Shown: positions 34,218-43,828 of the stretch, in pieces
Numbering within the stretch: position 1 is the stretch's first letter
Layout: each line of letters opens with the position of its first letter
DNA from: Gallionella sp.
Lineage (GTDB): Bacteria > Pseudomonadota > Gammaproteobacteria > Burkholderiales > Gallionellaceae
Assembly (NCBI GenBank): GCA_028714895.1
Contig: JAQTLM010000012.1
Span: 1 to 64,000, forward strand
DNA length: 64,000 nucleotides
Direction: 5' to 3'
Position numbers and translations under genes: made by a program
The notes under the pieces: model-generated
Databases searched by the model: none
What the model was told of the DNA's origin: nothing
What the model saw: the letters and a program-made list of their open reading frames with translations, nothing else

Positions 34218-36185
34218 ATGGAAAACCTCTGGAACGATACAGAAGCAGGCAAGCAGCAGGGCATTCTGGCGGAGCGCGTTTATTCGTCGCGCCTGCTCGG
34301 CGCGAACCCGAACCTGGTGTTGCATGGCGGCGGCAACACTTCGGTGAAGGGCGTCAGCAAGAACATCTTCGGCGAGGATATGGAAACACTGTTCGTAAAG
34401 GGTAGCGGCTCCGACCTCGCCACGATAGAGGCCAAGGACTTCGTCGCGGTGCGCCTCGATGCGATGCTGAAGCTGTCGCGGCTGGAAAAGTTGTCGGACA
34501 TCGATATGGCGCGCGAGCTCAAGCTGGCTTCCCTTGACCCGAATGCACCAGCGCCGTCGGTTGAAGCCATCCTGCACGCGCTGATCCCGCACCGCTTTGT
34601 CGACCATACCCATGCCGACGCGATCGTGACGGTCACCAACACCGCCGATGGCGAGGCGCGTATCCGCGAGATTTACGGCGACGAAGTCATCGTACTGCCT
34701 TACGTGATGCCGGGATTCGATCTCGCCAAATTATGCGCCGAAGTGTTTCCCAGACAGGCCACCTCACGCACCATCGGCATGGTGCTGATGAACCACGGCA
34801 TCTTCAGCTTCGGGGATACGGCGAAGCAATCCTACGACCGGATGATAGAACTGGTCGGCCGCGCCGAGGATTACCTGAACCGGAACGCGGCATTGTTGCC
34901 AGCAACCGAAATTGCGCCCACCGCGAATTGGTTAGCGTTGCCGGAGTTGAGAAAGAAAGTTTCCGCTGCCGCCGGTTTTCCGCTGCTGTTGCGCAGCAAC
35001 ACCAATAGCGCCACGCTGGCTTTCGCGCGCCACCCTCTGGCGGCCAGCATTACGCAACGCGGCCCGGCCACGCCGGATCACGTGATCCGCACCAAGCGTC
35101 TGCCGATGTTCGGACGCGATGTCGATGCCTACGCGCAGGCATACAAAAAATATTTCGAAAAAAATGTGCAAGCGGCCAAAACATCACTGACGATGCTTGA
35201 TCCCGCGCCGCGCGTCATCATCGACCCGGAGTTTGGCCTGGTTAGCGCAGGCCGTTCGGCGCGCGACACGCAGATCGTCGAGGACATCTATCTGCATACG
35301 CAGGGCATCATCCTGCGCGGCGAAAAACTCGGCGGCTATCAGGCGCTGGGCGAGGCCCCGCTGTTCAGCATGGAATACTGGGACCTCGAACAGGCCAAGC
35401 TGAAAAAAGCCGGCGCGCCGAAAGCGTTCGCCGGCGAGGTCGCGCTGGTGACCGGCGCGGCATCCGGCATCGGCAAGGCCTGCGTGCAATCGTTCCTGAA
35501 CCGGGGCGCGGCGGTGGTGGCGGTGGACATCAATCCGGCCGTGGAGACTTCATTCAGCAACCGTGAAGACTATCTCGGCATCACCGCAGACCTGACCTCG
35601 TTGCAGGACATCCGGCGCGTCATCGAGCAGACACTGCGCCGCTATGGCGGGCTCGACATGCTGGTGCTGAACGCGGGCATTTTCCCCGGCGGCAAGAAGA
35701 TAGCGGCGCTGTCTGACGACGAGTGGCGCAAGGTCATGGCGGTCAACCTGGATTCCAACCTGGCGATCATGCGCGAGACGCACCCGTTGCTGAAAGCGGC
35801 GCCGAGGTATGGCCGCGTCGTGGTGAATGGCTCGAAGAACGTTCCGGCGCCGGGGCCGGGTGCGGTGGCCTATTCCGCGTCCAAGGCGGCGCTGACGCAG
35901 GTAGCGCGCGTGGCTGCACTGGAGTGGGGCGCGGACGCGATCAGGATCAACCTGGTGCATCCGAACGCGGTGTTCGACACCGGCATCTGGACCCCGGAAG
36001 TACTGCAGCAGCGCGCTACCCATTACGGCATGAGCATCGACGATTACAAGCGCAACAATGTGTTGCATGAGGAGGTCACCAGCAAGGACGTTGCGGAGTT
36101 GATCGCGGAAATGTGCGGTACGCTGTTCGCGAAGATCACCGGCGCTCAAGTACCGATCGACGGCGGCAACGAGCGGGTGATCTAA
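34218..36185 (+). CDS. Fused class II aldolase / short-chain dehydrogenase
   Basis: 655-residue two-domain enzyme. Residues 1-400 are a class II (zinc) aldolase/adducin domain: LVLHGGGNTSVKG (phosphate site), FVDHTHADAIV (His metal ligands) and VLMNHGIFSFGDT. Residues 415-655 are a Rossmann short-chain dehydrogenase with VALVTGAASGIGKA, LNAGIFPGG, a catalytic Ser (NGSKN) and YSASK. Similar fusions act as rhamnulose-1-phosphate aldolase/lactaldehyde dehydrogenase. Directly after mtnA, however, it could cleave methylthioribulose-1-phosphate to DHAP and methylthioacetaldehyde, with the second domain reducing or oxidising the aldehyde. The domain call is firm; the substrate is inferred. Confidence 0.9.
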   Translation: MENLWNDTEAGKQQGILAERVYSSRLLGANPNLVLHGGGNTSVKGVSKNIFGEDMETLFVKGSGSDLATIEAKDFVAVRLDAMLKLSRLEKLSDIDMARELKLASLDPNAPAPSVEAILHALIPHRFVDHTHADAIVTVTNTADGEARIREIYGDEVIVLPYVMPGFDLAKLCAEVFPRQATSRTIGMVLMNHGIFSFGDTAKQSYDRMIELVGRAEDYLNRNAALLPATEIAPTANWLALPELRKKVSAAAGFPLLLRSNTNSATLAFARHPLAASITQRGPATPDHVIRTKRLPMFGRDVDAYAQAYKKYFEKNVQAAKTSLTMLDPAPRVIIDPEFGLVSAGRSARDTQIVEDIYLHTQGIILRGEKLGGYQALGEAPLFSMEYWDLEQAKLKKAGAPKAFAGEVALVTGAASGIGKACVQSFLNRGAAVVAVDINPAVETSFSNREDYLGITADLTSLQDIRRVIEQTLRRYGGLDMLVLNAGIFPGGKKIAALSDDEWRKVMAVNLDSNLAIMRETHPLLKAAPRYGRVVVNGSKNVPAPGPGAVAYSASKAALTQVARVAALEWGADAIRINLVHPNAVFDTGIWTPEVLQQRATHYGMSIDDYKRNNVLHEEVTSKDVAELIAEMCGTLFAKITGAQVPIDGGNERVI

Positions 36186-36211
36186 ACGATCAAATAGGGA
36201 ATTCAGCTTTT

Positions 36212-36286
36212 TGGTGTCCTCGACAGGAATCGAACCTGTAATTGACCCTTAGGAGGGGCCGGTTATATCCATTTAACTACGGGGAC
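36212..36286 (-). tRNA. tRNA-Arg (anticodon CCT)
   Basis: On the minus strand a full cloverleaf runs from GTCCCCG through an anticodon loop CTCCTAA (anticodon CCT), a GGTTCGATTCC T-arm and an encoded 3' CCA. The acceptor stem has one C-A mismatch. It decodes AGG. Confidence 0.93.
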
Positions 36287-36360
36287 AACTTGACTGCGGA
36301 AGCAGCGGGCGCATTCTAGCTTAAACGCAGCGTAATCAGAACCCGCCCGATAGTCCAATC

Positions 36361-37536
36361 ATGAAAAAACATAAATTACCCGCCACCGTCATCGCCATCG
36401 GGGTGGTCAGTTTTATGAATGACCTGGCTTCGGAAATGGTGACGCCGTTCATCCCGATCCTGATCGCCACCGTGCTGGGCGCCGGGCCGGTGATACTCGG
36501 GCTGGTGGAGGGCGTGGCGGATGCGGCGGCGAGTTTCCTCAAGCTGTGGGCGGGGCGCTATTCGGACGTCAAGCATGGCCGCCGCAAACAGTTGATGGTG
36601 TTCGGCTACGGGTTGTCCAACCTGGCGCGCCCGTTGCTGGCGCTGGCGTCGAGCTGGGGCGCGCTGCTGCTGCTGCGCAGCCTGGACCGCGCCGGCAAGG
36701 GTTTGCGCAATGCGCCGCGCGATGCGTTGCTGGCGGATAGCGCGCATTCAGACATTCACGGTTTTGCCTACGGCTTCCACCGCGCGATGGATAACGCCGG
36801 CGCGCTGGGCGGCACGCTGCTCGCCGTCGCCGCGTTGAGCTGGTTGCACTGGTCGGTGAGCGAGGTGATTCTGTGGTCGGCACTACCCGGCGCGCTGGTG
36901 CTGCTGGTGCTGATCATCGGTGTGCGCGAGCCACCGCACCCGGCAGTGGAAGAAAAAAAGCCACAAGCGCCGCTGGCCTGGGCTGCGCTATCGCACAACA
37001 TGCGCCGCTATTTGTGGGTGCTGGTGTTGTTCACCTTTGCGCGCGTCTCGGAGAGTTTCATCCTGCTGCGCGGCAACGAGCTGGGCATGAGTGTGGTGCA
37101 GTTGCTGCTGTTGTGGGCGGCGCTGAACCTCGCCAAATCGGCGGCATCGCTGCTCGGCGGGCACATGGCGGATAAGTTCGGCATACGCCGTTTGAGCCTG
37201 GTCAGCTGGTCGGGTTATGCCGTGAGTTTTGTCGCACTCGGCCTGGTTGAGCAGGGCAACGCGTTGTGGGCCTGCACCCTGCTGTATGGCCTGCTGACCG
37301 GCCTGGGCGAAGGCTCGGAGCGTGCATTGATCAGCCTGTATGCCGACGAACGCGAGCGCGGCACGGCGTTTGGCTGGTATCATCTCGCCGTCGGCCTGAG
37401 CGCCATTCCCGCCGGATTGTTGTTTGGCACGGTATGGCATTACTGGAATGCCGGGGTCGCATTTTTGTTTGCCGGGGCATTGGCCTCGCTGTGTGTGCTG
37501 CTGCTGCGCTTTTGGAGTTTCAATGACCCGGCATGA
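36361..37536 (+). CDS. MFS transporter of unknown substrate
   Basis: 391-residue, 12-helix major facilitator. The loop signature GRYSDVKHGRRKQLM (GxxSDxxGRR) lies after helix 2, and RSLDRAGKGLRNAPRDALL in the next helices is typical of a bacterial MFS subgroup of unknown substrate. It stands alone between a tRNA and uup. No substrate can be given. Confidence 0.88.
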   Translation: MKKHKLPATVIAIGVVSFMNDLASEMVTPFIPILIATVLGAGPVILGLVEGVADAAASFLKLWAGRYSDVKHGRRKQLMVFGYGLSNLARPLLALASSWGALLLLRSLDRAGKGLRNAPRDALLADSAHSDIHGFAYGFHRAMDNAGALGGTLLAVAALSWLHWSVSEVILWSALPGALVLLVLIIGVREPPHPAVEEKKPQAPLAWAALSHNMRRYLWVLVLFTFARVSESFILLRGNELGMSVVQLLLLWAALNLAKSAASLLGGHMADKFGIRRLSLVSWSGYAVSFVALGLVEQGNALWACTLLYGLLTGLGEGSERALISLYADERERGTAFGWYHLAVGLSAIPAGLLFGTVWHYWNAGVAFLFAGALASLCVLLLRFWSFNDPA

Positions 37537-37602
37537 TTTCCATAAATAGTTACCAATCTGCTCTTTTCAATTAATCGTTTCATTTCAACAAGTAACTCAT
37601 TT

Positions 37603-39537
37603 ATGCCAATTATTTCATTAGACAAGGCGTGCCTCGCATTCGGGCACGTTGCGCTGCTCGACCACGCCGATTTTCAACTCGACGAGGGCGAGCGCGTCGG
37701 CTTGATCGGGCGCAACGGCGGCGGCAAGTCGAGCATGATGCGCGTGCTGGCCGGGCAGGGGAATCTCGATGACGGGCTGGTGTGGCGCGCACCGACCGCG
37801 CGGATCTGCTACGTCAGCCAGGAGCCGGTGCTGAATGCCGATGACACGGTGTTCGATGCGGTGGCGCAAGGCCTGGGCGATTTGCATACGCTGCTCAGCG
37901 ATTATCATCATGTCTCCCATCAATTATCCGAACCGGATGCGGACGTGGAAAAGCTGCTGGAAGAGATGCAACACTTGCAGACACAACTCGAAGCGCAGAA
38001 CGGCTGGTCGGTACAGGCGCGCATCGAAACCGCGATTGCGCGTCTTGATCTGGATCCCGACAAACGCGTTGGCGACATGTCCGGTGGGCAGCGCAAGCGG
38101 GTGGCATTGGCGCAGGCATTGGTGGCCGAACCGGATGTGCTGATCCTCGACGAGCCGACCAACCATCTGGATTTCGAGTCGATCGAATGGCTGGAAGGGC
38201 TGCTGAACAACTTTGTCGGCGCGGTGTTGTTCGTCACGCATGACCGGCGCTTTCTGGACAATGTCGCCACGCGTATCATCGAACTGGATCGCGGCAAGTT
38301 GGCAAGCTTCCCCGGCAACTTTTCCGCCTATCAGGCGATCAAGGAACGCATGTTGAGCGACGAGGCGGTGGTGAACGCCAAGTTCGACAAGGTGCTGGCG
38401 CAGGAAGAAGTGTGGATACGCCAGGGCGTCAAGGCGCGCCGTGTACGCAACGAAGGCCGCGTGCTGCGCCTGGAACAATTGCGCCGCGACCGTTCAGCGC
38501 GCCGTGAAAAACTTGGCAAGGTCGAGATGACTGTGGACACCGGCGAGCGTTCCGGCAAGCTGGTCGCGGAACTCAGCAACGTCTGCAAATCGTTTGGCGA
38601 ACGCAAGATCATCGACGATTTTTCCTGCCGCATCCAGCGCGGCGACAAGATTGGCCTGCTCGGTCCGAATGGCGCGGGCAAGAGCACGCTGCTCAAGATC
38701 ATTCTCGGTCAAATGGAACCGGACTCAGGGCAGGTCAAGCTCGGCACGAAGATTTCAGTCGCGTATTTCGACCAGTTGCGCGAGCAACTGGATGACGAGG
38801 CGACGCTGGCCGACACCATCAGCCAAGGTTCGGATTTTGTCGAAATCGGCGGGCAGAAGAAGCACGTCATCAGCTATCTCGGCGATTTCCTGTTTGCACC
38901 GGAACGCGCCCGTTCCCCGGTCAAGAGCTGCTCCGGCGGCGAACGCAACCGCTTGCTGCTGGCAAGGCTGTTCACCCAGCCCTCCAACGTGCTGGTGCTT
39001 GACGAGCCGACCAACGATCTCGATATTGAGACGCTGGAACTGCTCGAAGAATTGCTGGCGAACTATGACGGTACGCTGTTTCTGGTCAGCCATGACCGCG
39101 CGTTTCTCGATAACGTGGTCACGCAGGTGATCGCCTTTGAGGGTGACGGCAAGCTGATCGAATATGCCGGCGGCTATGAGGACTGGGTGCGGGTAAAGAA
39201 ATACCAGACATCGGTTTCGTCTGCTACATCTGGAGCAACCGCCAAGCCGCCCGTTGCAACGACACCGCGTGGTGCCGTTGCATCAGCAGAAAAACCCAAA
39301 GCCATCAGCAAACTCAGCCACAAGGAAGCGCGCGAGCTGGAAGAGCTGCCCAAGCGCATCGAGGTATTGGAGCGTGAGCAGATCGACATCGCCGCACATC
39401 TGGCGGATGGCACGCTATACCGCAGCGATGCCAAACGTGCCAAGCAACTGCAAGCGCGCAACGAGGAAATCGGGGCGGAAATATCGGCGGCAATGCAACG
39501 CTGGGAGGAATTGGAACAGCGTTCATTAGCCATGTAA
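37603..39537 (+). CDS. uup: ABC-F family ATPase Uup
   Basis: Soluble protein with two ABC ATPase domains and no membrane segments, of the ABC-F translation/ribosome-associated family. 644 residues. First Walker A GRNGGGKSS, signature MSGGQRKRVALAQAL and ILDEPTNHLDF; second GPNGAGKST, CSGGERNRLLLARLF and VLDEPTNDLDIETLE. The ABC-F linker lies between them. A C-terminal coiled-coil domain (about 560-640, ISKLSHKEARELEELPKRIE) marks Uup rather than EttA. Confidence 0.94.
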   Translation: MPIISLDKACLAFGHVALLDHADFQLDEGERVGLIGRNGGGKSSMMRVLAGQGNLDDGLVWRAPTARICYVSQEPVLNADDTVFDAVAQGLGDLHTLLSDYHHVSHQLSEPDADVEKLLEEMQHLQTQLEAQNGWSVQARIETAIARLDLDPDKRVGDMSGGQRKRVALAQALVAEPDVLILDEPTNHLDFESIEWLEGLLNNFVGAVLFVTHDRRFLDNVATRIIELDRGKLASFPGNFSAYQAIKERMLSDEAVVNAKFDKVLAQEEVWIRQGVKARRVRNEGRVLRLEQLRRDRSARREKLGKVEMTVDTGERSGKLVAELSNVCKSFGERKIIDDFSCRIQRGDKIGLLGPNGAGKSTLLKIILGQMEPDSGQVKLGTKISVAYFDQLREQLDDEATLADTISQGSDFVEIGGQKKHVISYLGDFLFAPERARSPVKSCSGGERNRLLLARLFTQPSNVLVLDEPTNDLDIETLELLEELLANYDGTLFLVSHDRAFLDNVVTQVIAFEGDGKLIEYAGGYEDWVRVKKYQTSVSSATSGATAKPPVATTPRGAVASAEKPKAISKLSHKEARELEELPKRIEVLEREQIDIAAHLADGTLYRSDAKRAKQLQARNEEIGAEISAAMQRWEELEQRSLAM

Positions 39538-39583
39538 TTCCAATTTGCAATAGAAACTGGAGTAAGCAATAAAACGTGGAAGG

Positions 39584-42136
39584 TTAGCCTTGCGCGCGCA
39601 ACACACCCTTCACCGCCGCGCTGAGCGGCAGGACACAGCAGGCGGCCAGTACGCCGATACCGAGGATATGCGGCGCATCTCCGGAGAAATGGAATAGTTC
39701 GCGCAATACCGGGATGCTTAACACCAGCGCCAGTCCGGCGCTGCCGCCCAGCACGATCCACCACAGCGCCGGATTCTGCCGCGACCATGCGCCTTGCCAA
39801 GACGCATCCAGTGAGCGGTTGCTGAATACCAGCGCGATATTTCCCGCCACCATTGCCGCGAACACCAGCGCGCGCACGGTATTTTCGCCAAGGCCTTGTG
39901 ACAATGCCCAAGCATAAATCGCGGCGGCAACCGCGAAAGCCGCCAGTCCCTGCAGCAGGCAGCCGGCCATCAGCCTGCCGCCGAACAGCGGCTCATTCGC
40001 CGGCCGGGGCGGACGCTGCATGAGATTTTTTTCTTCCGCTTCCGCCTCGAAAAAAATCGAGCAGGCAGGGTCGATGATCAGCTGCAGAAACATGATATGC
40101 GCGGGCAGCAGCAATAACGGTTCGCCGAGCAGCACCGGCAGCAAGGCCATGCCGATGATGGGAATGTGCACCGCCAGCGCATAGCTCATCGCCTTGCGCA
40201 GGTTGTCGTAGATGCGCCGACCCAGGCGGATCGCGGCGACCAGCGAGGCAAAGTCGTCGCCGAGCAGCACCAGGCCGGCGGCCTCGCGCGCCACGTCGGT
40301 GCCGCGCTTGCCCATGGCAACGCCGATATGCGCGGCCTTGAGGGCGGGCGCGTCGTTCACGCCGTCGCCGGTCATCGCGACGATCTCGCCGTTGGCCTTG
40401 AAGGCTTCCACGAGGCGCAGTTTCTGTTGCGGCACGATGCGCGCGAATACCTGCACGTCGCGCAGCCGGGAACGCAACGCTTCATCGGATAACTTATACA
40501 GTTCGCTGCCGGTCAAGACCTGCGTGCAGGGCAGGCCGAGTTCGCCTGCGATGGCCTGCGCGGTGCGCGCATGGTCGCCGGTGATCATCGCGACCCGGAT
40601 GCCCGCCGTGCGACACTGTGCGATGGCCTCCGGTACATCGGCGCGCAGCGGGTCCTGCAGGCCGAGCAAGCCGACAAACGAAAATTCGATGTCATGCTGT
40701 TGTGCCGGCCACTGGCATTCTGGTCCCTGGCCCGGCTTGAGCGCGGCGCGCGCCACGCCCAGCACGCGCAGGCCCTGATCGGCCATTTCGGCGGCGACCT
40801 GTGCGATGGCCTCGGCCTGTGCTGCGGGCAGGTGGCACAGGTCGATGATCGCTTCCGGCGCGCCTTTGGCCGCCACCATGTGCTGCGGCTGCCCGTCGCC
40901 TTGCCAGACATGCGACATGGCCAGCAATTCCGGCGACAGGCTGTATTCATGCACCAGCTGCCACTCCTCATGCAGGTGCTCGCTGCCGCTCAGGGTGCGT
41001 TTGCCCAATTCGTGCAAGGCGCGCTCCATCGGGTCGAACGGCGCGCGTTCGCTGGCCAGAATGCCGAATTCCACCAGTTCGTGCCACGGTTCGGGCAAGT
41101 CGCTGTGGCTGTCCACTTGCAGCATTTGCCCGCCGCTGTACAGCCTGCGGATCACCATGCGGTTTTCGGTCAGCGTGCCGGTCTTGTCGGTGCACAGCAC
41201 GGTGGCGGCGCCGAGCGTCTCGATGGCATCCAGCCGCCGCGTCAGCACGTTGTAACGCGAGATGCGCCATGCGCCGAGCGCCATGAACACCGACAGGATC
41301 ACCGGAAATTCCTCCGGCAGTGACGCCATCGCGAGCGTGATGCCGGCCAGCAATGCATCCAGCCAGTGGCCCCGTGAAAAACCGTAGGCGAGCACCAGTA
41401 ACAGGCACAGCGCGCCGGCCAATATTGCCAAGCGGCGCACCAGCCGTCCGGTCTGGATACGCAGCGGCGACTCGCCTCGGCGGGCACTTTCCAGCGCTTT
41501 GCCGATTTGCCCGATGGCGCTGGATTTGCCGGTGGCCGTCACCAGGCCGATGCCGCTGCCTTGCACCAGCACCGTCCCGGCGTACACGAACGGCTGATCG
41601 TCGCCGCCCGGCTGGCGCGCTGCCATGTCCGGGCTGCCTGTTTGTTTGCGCACCGCAACCGACTCGCCGGTCAGCAGGGATTCGTCGGCAAGCAGGTCGT
41701 TGCAGGAAAGCAGCACGGCATCTGCGGCGACGCGATCCCCTTCGGTGAGCAGCAGCAGGTCGCCCGGCACCACTTCGCGTCCTGCGATGCGTTGCTGCCG
41801 GCCATCGCGCAACACCAGCGCGCGCGGGCTGGATAGGTCGCGCAACGCTTCCAGCACCCGTTCGCTCTTGTGCTCCTGAAACACGGTCAGGGCGATGATG
41901 AGCAGCACAAAAAACAGCAGCATCAGCGCGTCTTCGACATCGCCCAGCAGCAGGTAGATACCGCCCGCCGCAATCAGCAGCAGGAACATCGGTTCGCGCA
42001 ACACATCGGCGATCATGTGCCATACCCGGCGCGGCTGCGGCGGGCTCAGCTCGTTGTAGCCGGATGCGGCAAGGCGTTGCTGTACCTCTGCCGTGCTTAA
42101 CCCGGAAACTGGTTGGTCATTGTGTATTGTGCTCAT
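39584..42136 (-). CDS. Cation-transporting P-type ATPase (P2/P3-like)
   Basis: 850-residue inner-membrane pump with about ten helices. All core motifs are present: an N-terminal cation ATPase domain, LLTGESVAV (actuator), PEEFPVILSVF (helix 4 ion site; not the PEGLP of classical Ca pumps), CTDKTGTLTENRM (phosphorylated Asp), and MTGDGVNDAPALKAAHIGVAMG (hinge). The ion could be Ca2+, Mg2+ or H+ and cannot be settled here. It converges on uup with 46 bases between stops. Confidence 0.92.
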   Translation of the reverse strand: MSTIHNDQPVSGLSTAEVQQRLAASGYNELSPPQPRRVWHMIADVLREPMFLLLIAAGGIYLLLGDVEDALMLLFFVLLIIALTVFQEHKSERVLEALRDLSSPRALVLRDGRQQRIAGREVVPGDLLLLTEGDRVAADAVLLSCNDLLADESLLTGESVAVRKQTGSPDMAARQPGGDDQPFVYAGTVLVQGSGIGLVTATGKSSAIGQIGKALESARRGESPLRIQTGRLVRRLAILAGALCLLLVLAYGFSRGHWLDALLAGITLAMASLPEEFPVILSVFMALGAWRISRYNVLTRRLDAIETLGAATVLCTDKTGTLTENRMVIRRLYSGGQMLQVDSHSDLPEPWHELVEFGILASERAPFDPMERALHELGKRTLSGSEHLHEEWQLVHEYSLSPELLAMSHVWQGDGQPQHMVAAKGAPEAIIDLCHLPAAQAEAIAQVAAEMADQGLRVLGVARAALKPGQGPECQWPAQQHDIEFSFVGLLGLQDPLRADVPEAIAQCRTAGIRVAMITGDHARTAQAIAGELGLPCTQVLTGSELYKLSDEALRSRLRDVQVFARIVPQQKLRLVEAFKANGEIVAMTGDGVNDAPALKAAHIGVAMGKRGTDVAREAAGLVLLGDDFASLVAAIRLGRRIYDNLRKAMSYALAVHIPIIGMALLPVLLGEPLLLLPAHIMFLQLIIDPACSIFFEAEAEEKNLMQRPPRPANEPLFGGRLMAGCLLQGLAAFAVAAAIYAWALSQGLGENTVRALVFAAMVAGNIALVFSNRSLDASWQGAWSRQNPALWWIVLGGSAGLALVLSIPVLRELFHFSGDAPHILGIGVLAACCVLPLSAAVKGVLRAQG

Positions 42137-42342
42137 GCCGGTGGATTCCGCACATTGCCAAGGGTTGAGGATACAGCGATAGCGGTTCGTGAGTAAATCG
42201 CAAAAATGCCAGGCGGATTATGGGGAACAAAAAAGGGCTGCACAGCAAATGCATTTCGGGTAAATTGCGCCCTCATTATTGGGCAACGGAATCTCTCCGG
42301 AATAGCGTTATTCCACTGGTTCCGAAACTACAGGAGAAAGTT

Positions 42343-42864
42343 ATGACGCAATACAGCAAACGCATGGTAATCGTTCATTGGCTGACCTTGGCATTGGTGG
42401 TCGCTGCGTGGTTCCTGGGCCATGAACTGGATGAGGCAAGGCATGAAGAAGGCGCAACGATTGCCGGATACATTGCGCATGCGTTAGTGGGCGGCACAGT
42501 GTTGCTGTTGACGATATTGCGTTTGGCTTTCCGCAGCAAGGACGGCACGCCGCCGCCAGTCGGCCAATCACTGATGGACAAGGTAGCCAAGGGTATTCAT
42601 CACGGGCTTTATGCCTTGCTGGTGCTGTTGCCGGTAAGCGGGCTTATGACCGTTGTGACGAGTGATGTGGGCAAGGCCTTGCTGGCAGGCGATGCAACCT
42701 TGCTTCCCAAGAAATTTACCGGCATAGTTCCCCATGATGTGCATGAGATGTTGGTGACGGTGCTGATCGTGCTGGTAGTGGTGCATATACTGGGAGCAAT
42801 CAAGCACCAGTTCATCATGAAAGACGGCCTGATGGAGCGGATGTCGCTGCGCAAAAAAGACTGA
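42343..42864 (+). CDS. Cytochrome b561 family protein
   Basis: 173-residue four-helix membrane cytochrome. The ATG at 42343 follows CAGGAGAAAG. Heme ligand candidates are His in MVIVHWLTL, YIAHALVGG, IHHGLYALL and VVVHILGAIKH, the normal b561 placement. It likely transfers electrons between quinol and a periplasmic acceptor. No partner gene adjoins. Confidence 0.9.
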   Translation: MTQYSKRMVIVHWLTLALVVAAWFLGHELDEARHEEGATIAGYIAHALVGGTVLLLTILRLAFRSKDGTPPPVGQSLMDKVAKGIHHGLYALLVLLPVSGLMTVVTSDVGKALLAGDATLLPKKFTGIVPHDVHEMLVTVLIVLVVVHILGAIKHQFIMKDGLMERMSLRKKD

Positions 42865-42883
42865 TTTAGCAGCAAGCCCGGCG

Positions 42884-42917
42884 TAGGGGCGGGTCTGAGA
42901 CCCGCCCTTTTGTTTTT
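42884..42917 (+). terminator. Terminator-like palindrome after cytochrome b561
   Basis: GGGCGGGTCTGAGACCCGCC is followed by TTTTGTTTTT. It also belongs to the GTAGGGGCGGG repeat group seen inside purL, so a dispersed palindrome seems to be serving as a terminator between convergent genes. Confidence 0.7.
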
Positions 42918-42923
42918 GGGGTT

Positions 42924-43823
42924 CTAAAAATAGGCGGCTTGCAGCAGCCAGCCCAGCGCACTCAGCGCGCCGAAGAAAATCACCACATGCGCCCAACTCC
43001 AGAACAAGTAGCGGTGCGATAATTTCTCCGGCGTGAGGTTGCTGATCAGAAATAATTTGCCGTCGCGCGGCTGGTCGATGAGGTGGATATCCGGCTGCGC
43101 CTGCGCTTCACGCTTTTTCTTCGCCACTTCGCGCTTGGCGGCCTGGCGCGCCAGCAGCCATTCGTTCATGTCCAGTTCGCCGTCGTTGTTCAGGTCGAAG
43201 CGCGCGTGCAGCGCGGGCTTGTCCTGCTTCCATTCGGCGAGCAGCGCATTGAGTTCCGCGCGACTGTCGAATTCTAACGCGTCGCTTCGCGTGCGGAACT
43301 CGCCGATGACATACAGGTTGTCGCTGTTGATGAGCTTCCACTCGGTGTAGCGATAATCGCCTTCCTGCCATTGGTCGCGGTGTTTAGTGATGATCTCGGC
43401 ATGTTCCGGATCGACCACGCAATCGCCCGTGTCATCGCGCAACACGAACGAATCGCTGCTTTCGCCGCTGTCCACAGTTTTCCACTTGTCTTTCGAGCCG
43501 CGCTGTTCGATTTTGTAGCGATACCACAGGCAGGGCAGTTGGCGGCATTTGCTGATCAGCGGCATTTCACCGAACGGTTTGCCGCGCCCGATCAGTTCGA
43601 CATAACCTTGCGCGGCGGAAGCGACCCTGGAAGTCGGCGTGCCGCGTATCGCACGCAGCCGTTTCAGTGCCGAGAGCCAGGCCGCGAAGCTGATGATCGC
43701 CATTGCGGACAGACAGCCCAGCCAAGCCTCGCGCGATTCCAGTTTGACGCCGACAAACAGCAGTAGTAACTGTGCGCCGGAGGTGATGAGCTCGGCGTAG
43801 CTGCGGCGCAGCGAAACCAGCAT
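42924..43823 (-). CDS. LemA-associated GIDE-domain membrane protein with an EF-hand
   Basis: 299 residues, with two N-terminal helices (about 12-55), a soluble middle part, and a C-terminal helix (about 272-295). The middle (KPFGEMPLISKCRQLPCLWYRYKIEQR) resembles the GIDE/MUL1-type domain often encoded beside lemA. Residues about 207-220 (DLNNDGELDMNEW) form a complete EF-hand calcium loop, unusual in this family. It starts six bases after lemA on the same strand, so the two are an operon. Function unknown, probably membrane-envelope related. Confidence 0.75.
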   Translation of the reverse strand: MLVSLRRSYAELITSGAQLLLLFVGVKLESREAWLGCLSAMAIISFAAWLSALKRLRAIRGTPTSRVASAAQGYVELIGRGKPFGEMPLISKCRQLPCLWYRYKIEQRGSKDKWKTVDSGESSDSFVLRDDTGDCVVDPEHAEIITKHRDQWQEGDYRYTEWKLINSDNLYVIGEFRTRSDALEFDSRAELNALLAEWKQDKPALHARFDLNNDGELDMNEWLLARQAAKREVAKKKREAQAQPDIHLIDQPRDGKLFLISNLTPEKLSHRYLFWSWAHVVIFFGALSALGWLLQAAYF

Positions 43824-43828
43824 GGTGC

